A DNA stretch of 64,000 nucleotides from Echinococcus granulosus (GCF_000524195.1 NW_020170492.1:1-64000); one strand, 5' to 3'. Positions 36,337 through 48,600 are shown, counted from the stretch's first letter. Notes: generated by a model not told the origin, from the sequence alone. Numbers and translations: made by a program.

Positions 36337-37435
36337 TGTAATACTATGGTTGTTTATCTCTCTTGCGGCGAGGAGCCACTTTTGGTCTGGCGTCCGCACT
36401 GCGCTGGATGGTCTGGTCTGCGGAATACACCAGTAGCCCTAGCACCTCCTCTATGTTGAATGTATATATTCTGCCCGAGTGTTATCTTCTTTCGTATTTA
36501 AGGAAGTCTCGGGACGCTACATTGGGAACAACGGAAAGCGAACCCGATCCTAAAGGACATTTCCTGATTTCCACTGCTGCGTGATAAACTTCAGCGGAAG
36601 GGAAGAAGTTCATATGCTACGGATGGGAGAATGGTGATGGTCCCAAACGGAAGGGTTGAAATTGGCGTCCACCTCCGGCATCTACCTCAGTTCTGTGTTC
36701 TGCAGGAAAGCTATTAACGACTGAAGCGACACTAGGCGTGAACCATCTGAAAGTTTCTTTATAGACTTCCTCTACCGTACCTGCATATAGCTGTTGATGA
36801 AGTGAATTTGCGATATCCCCGCTATTTCCCTACCAGCTTTTGGTGCCTGAATTGATATGGCTGGGCAGCTCCGAAGTGGGAGCGACGTGGCAGGGATGAA
36901 CAGCCGCGAAACCCTTCCTCTATGGACCTATGTTAAACCCCTTACTTACACATATCAGCTTTTAGGCCAGTGTTCCCACGTCTATACATGAAAGCGCGTG
37001 ATGACCAGCACAATTTCCCGCTTCTGAACCCATTTCCCAAACCGGACAGAACTCCAGATTCAGTTAAATTGCCAAGATGGATCAGTGACGTTGTGATCAA
37101 ATATCTCCTCAGTTGCATAGGAATTTGATGACTGGCACGGCCGGATCGCGGGTGTGTCTCGACAGCACTGACTACGTTGTGATGGCTGATGCGGGAGGTT
37201 GACCTGCGGGAGCCCCGGGGAACACGCTCAAGCAAGGAGAGGGGCTTTGTAATACGATCATTCTTTATCTCTTGGTTTTTTTGAAGAGTCCCTTTTGACT
37301 TGGCCTTTGTACCGCGCTGGATGGGCTGCCTTCGGGCCGTACTAGTGTCCAAATGCCTTCTCTGTGCCGAAAATATGTATTCTTCCCGAGTATTATGTCT
37401 TGTTTCGTCTTCAGGGAAGTCTCGGTGCGCTATGC
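36337..37435 (+). mobile_element. Short LTR element with two LTRs (TRIM-like), copy 2
   Basis: The most complete copy. The 5' LTR is 36337-36521 (TGTAATACTATGG ... GGGACGCTACA), and a primer-binding-site-like TTGGGAACAACGG follows it at once (36522-36534). The 3' LTR is 37248-37435 (TGTAATACGATC ... GCGCTATG), preceded by a polypurine tract (AAGCAAGGAGAGGGG, 37230-37244). The internal region is about 725 bases and aligns with copy 1 from end to end. No reverse transcriptase, integrase, RNase H or protease motif is visible. Such an element would need enzymes from an autonomous relative. The last 55 or so sense codons before TGA at 37128 are open in both copies (see findings). A 170-codon antisense frame also runs through the 3' half, probably by chance. 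No clear target duplication is visible. Confidence 0.82.
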
Positions 37436-39240
37436 TAGCATACAAATAAGTCACTTACTCTCAGCCAGACTTACAAAAGTAGGAACCCCTCAAGTAAAGA
37501 ATAAGCGAGTGGTCGTAATCGATTGTCAGCGTGTGTATTATTGTCGCATGCACTCACTCCCAGATGTACCTGTTTATTTAAGAGTCAGGTGTTATCAATT
37601 CACATGCTTTCTGTGCTCAGTTTCGGCATTTATTATTCGATTGGAATATTTACGCTGCCTAACAGCTGTGTTCGTTTAAAATGTCGGGTAACGCATTTAC
37701 TCCCACTATTATATCTAAATACGTTGGCAATGTTTAATCTTACAGAGAGGAGGCGGGCATTCGAATAGAACCTTGTAACTGAGATGCGGCCAACATCCCC
37801 AAATCCGGAGGAAAGTTCAGTGTCCAAATTTTCCTAAGCTTGTATCCACCCCCGTTTACTTTAAGCAATAAACATGTCAAAATCCAATCGGCCACAGTGC
37901 TCTAAAGGTATGAAGGCCAGAGAAAAGGGGATAAACGATCCTTATCCTACGTTGTGTTCAACAAACTGATGGATCTGGGCGAAATGCGAAAATTATGTCA
38001 CAAGTGTAGTTGCAGCATGGATGAGAAGCTTAAGCCCACTGCCAAGATCGAGTGTCTTGCAGGATTTATTAAACTCGCAGGCTTTCACGTGCTTTGAATC
38101 TCGACAATTTTGCTCTAATGATGTCTTAATGACATATTGACGGTCAAAGTTTAAACCTAAAATGCCTTTTGGGTTCTCGTTAACAACGATTCAGTATATT
38201 TTCCGTGTCTTCTGGTACCTGCTTATCGTTTTTAATTGTATTAACAAATAGGTTACTACTTTCCTTGTGTAGCTTCAAAAGCAAGAGTCGTTTCAGTAAA
38301 ATCTTGTTGACAGGGTAATTTGATCACGTACCTAGATATCTATGCATGCGGTAATTGCGCTTGTAAGGCTGGCAGTGTAAAGTCACTTAATTCAAACTAC
38401 TTTATGACTACAAACAAATATACTAGCAATCTTTGTTGGGATGGATTTAAAGTACACAAAGAATGCCGGTTTTCAATTTAAACATAACCGATATCTGGTT
38501 GAATCTCGCCTGTAGCTCCTATATGACTCCACAACCTTGGTTGCATTTTCAACTGATTAAAAGTTTTGTTGTGTTAATTGTTCAGTAGAAACTTGGGTCA
38601 GAAAGGTTGCCTGAGTGGGCTATTACGTAGCGCACCAGTCTTCACCGAAATTTCAACAATCTAATGTACCACCGTTCATGTGCAGAAGGGCTGGAAGGCG
38701 ATTGAAATGACACAACGTCTACTTCGCAGGCCAGATGTGCAACTTGTTCTCACTCAAAGGTCAGCGTCATTAATCGAAATGACAAATCGCAGCAACCACT
38801 TATCCGTTCATGCGAGTTTTGCTTCTAAGCCAAAGCAACAAAATCGAAAATTATGTAAATCCGTAAAATTTAGTGGTTGGGTCTTAGACTTGTTAGGATT
38901 TTTTGATAGCAAGGACTCGTATTTCCACAAAATTTGTTAGAGTGAACCAAGTCCCCAGCATTCCTTTGATTTTCCAAGTGCGGACTTACTCTGCTGCTTC
39001 GGCGTAGGGTAGCGAAACGGGATTGCTGTCGTAGCCACACGCATCTTTCGCTCTCCTACTTCTTCATCACTTTTTATATCGTTAAATCATCATGCTTGTA
39101 GCCTATTTGTGCTGCTATTGGGTTTGCTATCGTGTTGGCTTTGTCCACCGTGCTTTGGATCCCACCGTCACTGCTTGGTTTTATGTTGAGAGTAATTAAC
39201 ACATCTTACATTTCTTCCCGTTCCAGGGCTTGTCGGAATT
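37436..39240. other. Intergenic region upstream of syntaxin 5
   Basis: It contains the second copy of a degenerate repeat (37738-37960). Otherwise no exon is recognised. At its end a pyrimidine-rich tract and AG (39225-39226) lie 14 bases before the syntaxin start codon. Confidence 0.45.
37738..37960 (+). repeat. Degenerate dispersed repeat, copy B
   Basis: This is the partner of 1411-1620. It opens ACAGAGAGGAGGCGGG, carries AATAAACATGTCAAAAT near 37868 and ends in sequence related to copy A. It lies about 300 bases after the LTR element at 36337-37435, but need not belong to it. Confidence 0.4.
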
Positions 39241-40905
39241 ATGGCGTCTGATTACTGCAATCGCTCGACAGAATTATTGCTCTGCGCCAAGCTACTTCAC
39301 CAAAAGGTGATGTCGGGCCGTGTCGCCCTCAGGCCCCGCAAAAGCCGGCCAGGTGCTGTGGCTGCCTTTTTCGCTCCAACCCTGCTTAAAACCCAACTCC
39401 TTCCACTTGTTCACCAGGCATCGACCAGTCTAACTCTGGGCCAAGCAAAAATGGACCAGTTGGTCAATCTGACGGAACGCCTCTCAACTTCTTCCATACC
39501 GGATACCCTCTTGGTAGCCAGAATTTCTACACTGGTGCAAAAGCTTCAACCCGAGGTGGTAGCCATCAGCACTTTTTTGCAACGCGTGGCCAGCGTATCG
39601 ACCCAGGTACAGCGCGAGTTGGCGGGCCATCCCCAGGTCTGTAAGCACGTAAAAGCGCTGGTGGCATCGCAGGAGGCGCGTCTGGCTGAGCTATCACGGC
39701 GGCTAAGGGACTTTATGGAAGCTAATAGGGCCATCGTCTCCGATCAGTGTGAAACTCCGACGGCGATGCCTCCTCCTCCGAAGACGTTTCTTTCGTCGTC
39801 TTCCTCGGTTTTTCGTCTGTCGTCCACCACACGACCTTCAATACAGGCGGCATCTTTTGGGGAAAAGCTTAGAGTAACAACTTATTTTTTTGCTTGTCTT
39901 TCAATATAGATCATTAAATGTTAGGTTTTGGAGTGGTTAATCCATGTTTGCTCTATTAACGCATCGAAGCTGTTTTGAGTTTTCCGCGTAAGTTATTTTG
40001 TGCAGCTTCTGCTAAGCAACCAAGCATCTGATAGCGGGACCAGGTCGTTCTAATAGCATCGCTTATGTGAGCGACATGCTATCGAGCGCTGTGTTGCGCA
40101 GTGGTTAGTCTGTCTTACATTTTCAGACTGTAATAATTATCCCTCCACTGTTGCCAGCTGACCAGGTCTCACAAGGCACAACAGTGAAACACCGAAGATA
40201 TCATTGTTCCGTGAATTTTTCTTTCTTTTCCTAATGTGTTTAATATTTTACTAAGTGGCTTCGAGGAGGATTTATTACTGTCATGCGTAATAGTGCCATG
40301 CTTTTATGCGGCTCATCTTTATTGCTCAAGCTGGAAAAAATTTCCGTATGCGCTCAGAATAAGTAATAATACTTCAACTGGATAGCGTTCGTAGGTAAGT
40401 CGTGTATATTATCTCATTAAATAACTTCAATAATTATAGCATCTCAAATTATTTTGAGTTTTCGGTTTTGCTTCTTCCGGTCTGGGTGATTTGACTGATT
40501 TTAATCTAGCCCTAAATGCGAAAGAGACGAGGACCTTTTCAAATTTCCTAGGACGACTCAAATCCTCTTACCGCTGATGCTCAGTATCTTTTGCAACAGC
40601 AGCAGATGGTTGTGCGTCAGCGCGAGGCGACGTCTGCAACGTCAGCAGCGGCAATTCGGCACACGGAGGCTACCATCGTGCAATTGGGACAGATCTATGA
40701 GCAGTTTGCCTTTCTGGTGCGTGAGCAGGCTGATGTGGTGATGCGCATTGATGGCCATGTCGAAGACGCCGCCGCCAACGTGGATTTGGCCCACGGAAGT
40801 CTGGTGGAGTTTCTGCAACATGTCTCCGAGCGCCGTGCATTCATACTCAAGTTCTTCACCGTCCTTCTCGCCATCTTTTGTCTTTTCGCTCTCTTTAAGC
40901 GCTGA
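39241..40905 (+). CDS. STX5: Syntaxin 5-like Qa-SNARE
   Basis: Two exons, 39241-39873 and 40552-40905, give about 328 residues. Exon 1 encodes a helical N-terminal region (Habc-like, about residues 50-170) and a Ser/Pro-rich linker. Exon 2 holds the SNARE helix: HTEATIVQLGQIYEQFAFLV then REQADVVMRIDGHVED, with the zero-layer Q in YEQF. The C-terminal anchor is FILKFFTVLLAIFCLFALFKR. The SNARE motif resembles syntaxin 5 (human TIVELGSIFQQLAHMVKEQ) more than other syntaxins. Syntaxin 5 drives fusion of ER-derived and retrograde vesicles at the cis-Golgi. The N-terminal half has diverged strongly from vertebrate STX5. The intron donor (GTAACA) is weak, so the end of exon 1 is less certain than the acceptor (TTTCCTAG). 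METTL1 starts about 600 bases downstream on the same strand. Confidence 0.86.
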
Positions 40906-41514
40906 TTTTACCCCTGATAACACTGTTACTGGTGGCGGTAGCTGTTGGAATTCCTAATTTGTATTTTTCATCTTTACATACAGGTATTGTTCGTGCCTTT
41001 CTTGGACTAGAAAGGACGTGATTTAAATGCAGATGTGCACTGATTCTCTTTTGAGTTCTTAAACTTTTTATTGCGCTTATCTGCGAGCCACTTGTACATC
41101 GGGGCTGAATTTCTGTGGTTACTCGAGGTTTTACTGGTAGACTGTCGTTTTCCTTAAAAGATTTTATTCAGCTTAGGAACCGGGTGCTGAACTTCAAATC
41201 TATTAATAGTATCTTGCATTTCATTGTGGACTTCCTTTTCCCTGTGTTCTTCAAAAGATCTACAAAAACGCTGCTGTTTCGACCAGCGTTAAAATTCTCC
41301 AGCAGATTTAGATTACTCTTCGCAACTTCCATTGTATCTTGCTATTGTTGACGTCCATCAGCTGTAAAATATACGTTTAGATGATTCGAGTTGTTGCTTT
41401 GCTAGTCTTATATACAGTCATATACTGTTTTCTTAGGTGAGAGACTCGTCTATTGATGTGATTGCCCTTTTTACCGTTACTTGCACTTAATTTCGCCTCA
41501 ATTTCAGTATCAAT
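40906..41514. other. Spacer between syntaxin 5 and METTL1
   Basis: 609 bases holding the syntaxin 3' UTR and the METTL1 5' region. A good 3' splice site (CTCAATTTCAG, ending 41507) precedes the METTL1 ATG by seven bases. No perfect AATAAA is seen between the genes. Confidence 0.45.
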
Positions 41515-43163
41515 ATGTCCACCGAGGATTCAACACAGCTGGTGGCAAATGAAAGCGGCGGCGGTGGTGAATTTGTTAAGCTGCCTCAGAAGCGTCTATA
41601 TCGCCAGAGAGCACACTGCAATCCCTGGTCCGATCACTGCCTTAGCTATCCTGTGCGTCCCGATCTCTGCCATTGGGGTGAACTTTTCGACGGCAAAGCT
41701 GTTCCTTCGGTCAGTATGGTTGACGTTGGATGCGGCTACGGTGGCTTGCTCTTCAGTCTCTCCACGCTCTTTCCCAATGCACGTATTGTTGGGATGGAAA
41801 TTCGTCTCAAGGTCTTTGACTACGTACAGGTACCGTGACACCCGAGTTGCCTCTGAAGACATTATCAGATCTACGGGTTTGAAAGTTGGTTTACTTTTAT
41901 CGCACGAAGAGTTGAATGGTTTGGTTGCGTGGATGGTTGGATAAAGCTTGGCGTTCATACTTATAGCAGACATCAGCTTGTTGCTACGCCATACAGGGCT
42001 TGTAGATTACCGTCATGCTTAGATGTTGGAAGTGACTTGACAATATAAATACACAGTATACATATAGTCCTCTCCTATCCTACTGGATTCTATAAAAGTG
42101 CTATAACAATGTGCGTGTGTCAATTGGATGCAAGGATTTAGAATAAATTCGTTGAAGAAAACGTCCAATTTTTTGAAATTAAGATCGCAAAATTTCCCTT
42201 CGATTAAGTCCAAAATCAATGCAATTCGTCAGAGCCACCCTGGGAGTTTTCTGAATATTGCGTGCATTCGAACAAATACCATGAAGTATCTGCCTAACTT
42301 CTTCAAAAAGGTGAGTTTGCATGAACGTGTCACTTAAATGGCATAAGTTAATTCATGCTTTCTAATTGTTTAAAACAAGTTACCCGTAGCATTTCGGCAG
42401 TTATTGCAGTAAGTCTATCTCACAATGAGAGGGTAATTAACAGCCTGTTCAACGCTTAGCTTATTATCTTTAGTTGAAAATACACTATGACGTACGGGCA
42501 TGAAAACAGATTGATGTGTATAATATTTACACGGTCTTCTTTACTATTCCCTCTTTTGGGTAGTTTATGCGCAAATTACGGATCAACTGAAATCGGGATT
42601 TCGTAATTTGTAGCAAAGATGCATGAGGTTCAACTGTGAAGGCAACAAACAAGTATTATTTGTGGTAGTTCTTAATACATTTAAGTGTGTTTGATTTTTT
42701 TCGCCCGTGATTGGTTCGTGCTGATCATTCATACGCGTATCTTTCATAGGGTCAACTGGAGAAGATGTTCTTCCTTTACCCCGATCCACACTTCAAGCGT
42801 CACAAACACAAGTGGCGCATCATCAGCCTGGCCCTCCTCACCGTTTATGCATACGTGCTGCGCCCTGGCGGTCGTATTTACACCATGACGGACGTCCCCG
42901 AATTGGCACAGTGGATGGAGGATAAGTTGAGTGTACACCCGCTTTTCCGTCAGTGCCACCATCTCTGCCTCCCTGTCAGTGTTGAAACATTGGAGTCACT
43001 GGAGTCCGCGAGCGTGGAAGATGCCACTGTGGGTCTCCTGGCCAGTGGGGTGACTGAGGAGGGGCAGAAGGCCGCAAGGGATGGTCGAGGAGCCACCATC
43101 TCTGTATTTGAAAGGATTTCTAATCCACCGATGGCAGAGGAAATGGGTAGCTTCCGTATATAG
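41515..43163 (+). CDS. METTL1: tRNA (guanine-N7)-methyltransferase, METTL1/Trm8
   Basis: Three exons, 41515-41829, 42209-42310 and 42750-43163, all phase 0, give 276 residues, equal to human METTL1. The S-adenosylmethionine site is VDVGCGYGG (residues 69-77), followed by the acidic-strand region GMEIRLKVFDYVQ. The TrmB/Trm8 signature is MFFLYPDPHFKRHKHKWR (about 145-162), which includes the PDPH residues used for tRNA binding and catalysis. The exon 2 block NIACIRTNTMKYLPNFF matches the family. With the WD-repeat partner WDR4 (not in this window) the enzyme makes m7G46 in the tRNA variable loop. The C terminus is longer and looser than the human one (a 40-50 residue Ser/Glu-rich stretch before ISVFERISNPPM). 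The start is supported by an upstream splice acceptor and the lack of an earlier in-frame Met in the exon. Confidence 0.96.
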
Positions 43164-43627
43164 TTTTTTTGGTGGATTCTGTTAGATTTGATATAGAAGC
43201 AGAAAGTTTGGTCTGTTAAGTCTCTTGGGGGATGATTCCCCAACATTGGGTTGTTTCTAGTCAAGTTCTTCTAAACTCTGTAAGTGGGTCTATGTACTTC
43301 CACGTTTTGTCTTCCCTATCAAGTGTATGAGGCCCCACGAAAGACTTGTAGTAAGTTACTAAAATATAAGGCAATGGGTCAGTTGCATTACGCCTTCTTT
43401 AACTTGTATCCGGTGTATTTCCTGGGGTTACTTTAATTGGCTTTGTAAGATTGTGATTATTTAGGTGTGCATCAAAGTAGGCTATTTGGGCCTCACTAGG
43501 AATGTAATGAATCGAGACAACATTGTAGTTTAGTGTTTCGCTCGACTGTGATTAGTTAGGCGAAGACTTCAACATTGGTAGGCTGTGCTTTTGCCTTGCT
43601 ATATATGGTCTTTAGATCACAAAAAAC
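43164..43627. other. METTL1 downstream region
   Basis: 3' flank of METTL1. No further exon or convincing polyadenylation signal is recognised. Confidence 0.4.
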
Positions 43628-43990
43628 CAAATATCCTGATTTATGTGACTGAATAATTGGCCTTAACGTTACGGAGGAAGGATATCTGCTGTGGATGGAT
43701 GAATCTGTGAGGACTCCCAGCAGAGGAACTAGAAGTTACGTCTACCTTTGACAACTGCCCCAATCTCTATCTGGGCGCAGTCTATTAACATTGGCGCAAC
43801 ACCGCGTTTGAACCACTTGGGAAAGTCTATTCTGGAGCCATCATCATTGTTAATTACTTAAGCAGGTGGTATTTCCTCCATTCCTCTACTAACCAAATGG
43901 AACACATAGTTGGCTGGGTAACGTCGAACTGAGAGCAAAATGTCAAGGGGGAATAGATGCGAAATCGTAGCCCAGTGGAGCTATTATGAA
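43628..43990 (+). mobile_element. Eroded internal region of the short LTR element
   Basis: Similarity to the internal part of the copies at 8818 and 36337 is visible without any LTR. Matching blocks include AAATATCCTGATTTATGTGA, GAAGTTACGTCTACCTTTG and GCAGTCTATTAACATTGGCG. The order of the blocks is the same as in copy 1 (about 9045-9400). Many substitutions and small gaps show that it is old. Confidence 0.62.
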
Positions 43991-45661
43991 TCTTGTTTTT
44001 GTCAAGTGGCCGCAGTTTAGGCCAACGGCCTTAAGATTGGCAGCCGGCATACAAGACTCTGGAGTAGTATGCAAGCAGTCCAGTCGCGAGTAAAAGTACT
44101 ACTAAAGTACTACTAAGTTTTGGTAATCTATATTTGAGACTACAATGGTTTAATACTGTTTAACTGTGCTTACGCAGGTACTTCAGTCCCTATGGCTTAT
44201 ACTTTCGCTCTCTAGCATGTCCTTCGGAGTATGCTGACAGACATTCAACTCTTCTGTGCTTTATTAATGCATTTCCCTCCATTCTACTTTGGCTTATCTT
44301 GACTTCATCGAGAACTCTACGGAAGCACTTTTACGCCTAATAAGCGGAAAAGTGGTCTGTATCTGCATAATCCCGATTTTGTGGCCGGATAAGTTCCTGA
44401 ATTAAAAAGTAAAAAGGAATCCCTTAGGAAATTTGAAAGGTAAATTTACCCATTTATCGAGTTTTGGAGACTTTGGGTGTTTAAATGCAGGTGAAATAAT
44501 ATGCAGCAACCAGCAAAGTGGCAGAAAAATTATTTGGTACTCGATCACTTTTCGCCTCTTCGTCCGAAGTATGCGTAAAATGCGAACGCAAGTAGCGACG
44601 GCCAATTATGTTGACATTTACCAGTATAACAATCTCCAGATGACTGTAGCTTAGCGCCAATCTGTTTTTGGTGGAAAATTGACGTTAGTATTTTGTCGCA
44701 ACGCGTGACATTCATTTGGGGTCAAAATTCATTGACGTCACATGAAACGAAGCCTTTGCAGCTGTAAAGCCCAGCAAGTTGCGTATTATTACCATAGCTT
44801 GCGTAAACTGTGGTGTCGCAGTGAATACTAGATCATGTTGATAACCTGGGGATGCGCCTAAAACACCATACAGATGGAAAATATGGGAAAAGCAACCTGG
44901 CAAGATATGCGATATGAATGAACACAATTGAGCAGTTAGCCACGCCTTTTCAAATGCTAAAGACAGAGCGTCGTGCAGATATGCAGGTCCCACTCACGTC
45001 ACCATAATTCCACCGATATCTTAACGTCCATTCCTTTGCAATATTAACTTTTACAGACCCCACTAGTAAAGCAAATTTCCCCTCCAAAACCATGCAGTCC
45101 CAACCAACAGAAAAAAGAGGAGGTTTCAACTCACGCCGCCACCGGTGATTCTCGGCCATAATTACGGCCTAACTGCCCTAATTTAAGCTCAACGCACACT
45201 CAAGACTACATGTTCTCCTTCCAAGTGTCGGTCAATAATACCTGTAAGGAATCGAGATGAGATTTACGGGAGCCGGCCTCCGGGACAACACTATAAGCTT
45301 GATCCCGCAATGAAGCAAGTCGACTAGATGCTGCGTTTTGGTTCCTCCTGAAACGATTGGTTTTGGATGATGCTTGTAGCAATCAAGTCACTAGTTAAAT
45401 CAAGCAAGTAACCATTTGTGAAAGTGCTTCAAGTTAACTGAACCAAGCCTAATTTAAGCTAAAGCAAACCTCACAAACCGGAAGAAGTCAGATTCCGGAA
45501 TAAGAGATAACATCATGGTGAAGCGCACATAGTTCAACAGTTACCGAACGTTCAGAACGTAGAGGGAGTAGAAATATACACATGCGCATTTGTACAAGAC
45601 GATTAAATGAAGACGTGAATATAAAGAAGCTTGTGACAAGGAAAGGGATCTTAGGAAGCAC
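43991..45661. other. Intergenic region, nothing identified
   Basis: AT-rich sequence between the METTL1/element region and the 3' end of ariadne-1. The open frames are short and show no family features. Confidence 0.45.
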
Positions 45662-48600
45662 CTAAGGGTAATCACGATGCCGCCATATGTTTCTCTCATA
45701 TCCCTCAGCCACGTGTTGTAGTAAGACCCGTCGGCGTTGTTCGCAGTACCTCGATTTATCCTGCAGTTTCTGCTTCAAGCCGCCCACCAACATGGTACTA
45801 TTGAGATCCCATTCAAGAAACCGAGAGAGCTGTTCTGTTGCCTGTTCTAGATCGCTTTGGTTGGCCTCGAAGATAAGTGCATGGTTGCTAGGCTCCAAGA
45901 AATAGGCGAAGACGTAGGTGTACATTAACGTGCGGCGGCAAGCACAGAGCACCTCCACTACATGACGTACAAACTTTACATCAATCCACGACATGCCTTG
46001 ACGCTCCAGCTCCATCATTCGACTTGCCACGCTGTCCTTTAGCGTTGCCTCCATGCGTCGCGATTGTTCGTGGTTGGCGTAGCGATCGTGGTAGAAGAGG
46101 TAGCGTGACAACGAGGCCCGACTCGCATCTTGCGCCTCACGAGCCCGCTGCGCTGCCGCCTCCTTGTAACTGTTGCAGACGTACCACTGAGAACCGTGCA
46201 GGTCCCAACTACCCAGACACACCCAGCAGAACTCGTACTTGCAATCAGCGCTGCGGCACGTCATGTGGTTACAACCCCCATTCTTCTCGATGGTCGCCTT
46301 GCAGTTCGGGCACTCCTTGGTGTTGGCCGCCACCCAGTGAGCTGTGCCCGAGTCGTTTTTCATCTACAAAGAGGGAAAAGAGGAAAATAAAGAAATACTA
46401 TGTGTCAAAATGTAAATTCAAAGCTATGGCAATGGATGAATGCGTGGTTGGAAATGATTCTGGACATAAAATAACGGCAGAAACTGAAGAATCAAAGGGA
46501 GACAAGTCCATAATTTTTATTCCCGCCTACCCGCATAAGCGTTTTACCACTGGCTGCAGTACACATTATAATAAAAGCGAATTGGTCCCAATTTGAGATA
46601 TGGCTAAATAAACAATCAAAAGTGACTTCAGGCTTGTCGACTGCACGAACCTTACTAAGCCAAAGCTTGAGGTACTTGCATAGTGTGGGCTCGTGCCAAG
46701 GATTGCCACAAGCAAAGCAGAATGTTTCCTCGCAGTTTGAGCACACCACTTCCCGCATCACTCGCCCATTCCCACGTCCACAGCCGACACCTGTTCCGAT
46801 GGCGCGGACCGCATGGCCGCAATCCACACCCGGACACCAGGTGAGGTAGCGGTTATGCTGCACGAAGCTATTCACTACCAGTCGTTGGAACCGTCGATAC
46901 GCCAGAGGCAAGGAAGGTTTGGGCGACTCGGGCACCGCAGTCTCACCCGCTGATGTTTTGGGCAAAGATAGGAGAAGGGCGCTGACACTGTCGTCGTCGA
47001 TGAGACCGTCGCATTTAAAGGCTGGACAAGTCAGGCGATTGGCTTGGCTTTCGTCTAAGATCTTGCTCTGCAGGTATCCCAACCAACAAGTCCGACAGTA
47101 GAAGTGTCCGCACCCCAGTCCAAGCATTTCATCTGCGCCACGAACACGTCTCGAATAACTTCACAGCTTCTGGGTTTCATCACCAGATGCACCATAGTTT
47201 TTGCAACAAGAACGAGCATTAAAAACCAGGAATTACACCCCAAAACTTCGTTAAAGTCGATTGTTCGGAAAGTATACCTTTTAAATTTACTTAACAAGAT
47301 TGCCACTATCATAGAAAAATAAGCGCATGAGGCTATCGCTAACAAATATCATTCCGCTAGATTGTTTTAAAAGCGCCGTCAGCTACTCGGCAATTTATAT
47401 ACAGTAGATAGCAATTTACTTTAATTCTACACATTACAATTTAATTATCAATAGGCTTCACAAACAGCTTTGGGTAGAAGGCTGAAGAACTAAAGATAAA
47501 TTCTGTTTAACTAGAAAACATCACTACTTTTGTAAAGAAATTCACAGCTCTTTCACCAAAACTTATTCTTTCAAAAATTAAACCCTAAGTTGATATATAG
47601 CTTTAAAACGATGAACAATACTTACAGGACCAAAAATTGATTTTGTGGGAGCAAAAGTGCTAACGAGTATATGTATAAAAGCATTCCGATTTTAAGAAAT
47701 TCGACCCATTCCTCGTATTCAGAATGGATTACGTCTTCACATCAGTCTGAATTACTTTTACGCGCCATCGAATCTGCAAGTTGTCCTAAAGTAATCTTTT
47801 AAAAGTTTCATCAAAAAGTTAAGGAAAGCATAAAGTCTGAATGGATAAGTGAACGGAATAATACGTAATGGCCACTTGTTAGCCATTCGCTTGTCCAAGG
47901 GGAGACGTCAAAGGTGGGAATGGAAACAAGCGTACAAACGATCTTCATGATTTTAACAGCCTAGGCAATTTTAAATTCTTCTCTCTGATAACCTAGAAAA
48001 AATAGACATTTTTGGAGATATCATATGTAACGGTTTTGAGGAAAATAGACTGCGAAAGCCCAAATTAAATATGAACACAGGAACAGGAGAATGTTAGGTA
48101 AGCGATGAAAGTAAGTCGAAACTGTCCTCAAAAGGACAAACTATCACCTTAGTCACGAAGAGAGCAACGCATGCTAAAACCGGTTGGAATTCAAGTGGGA
48201 TGTAAGAGGAAAATTTCCAATTACCGGAGGAGGTTTGAGCACAGCAAATATCACAGACCATCTCAGGGGAACAATTGACCTTCTCGCCACCTAAAAGCAA
48301 TAAATGTATTCGCATGAGGCAAAGTGAGTCCTCCACCAGCAAACAAATGAATAGAGTAGTCATTACAAATGGTACATGGCACGCAGTTGCTAAATTACAG
48401 GCAATACTAGAATTCCTTGTACTTGGGCTGACGAAAAACCAGTCAAGGAGAAAAACAGAAGGAATGGCGATGAATCCCTGTTGGTACACCCTGAATACAC
48501 CGAGCAGGCAGAAATCGCGACAAGTACATTTAGGTGTTGCTTTTCAGGTAAAATAACCCCTTATGACCTATCTATAGCTTGATTCACGGCCAAATATAAT

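Noticed and set aside
36942..37454. 170-codon antisense open frame through the LTR element, partly shared with copy 1 (9321-9566)
   Set aside because: It covers the polypurine tract and the 3' LTR on the opposite strand, and its shared part mirrors the conserved DNA of the sense strand. It shows no known domain, so I treat it as a by-product of sequence identity.
41462..41944. 160-codon plus-strand frame overlapping METTL1 exon 1
   Set aside because: It is a different frame over the same exon and its intron. The METTL1 frame carries the conserved methyltransferase motifs.
46024..46596. 190-codon plus-strand open frame
   Set aside because: It is the antisense shadow of the ariadne-1 Rcat and Ariadne-domain exon.
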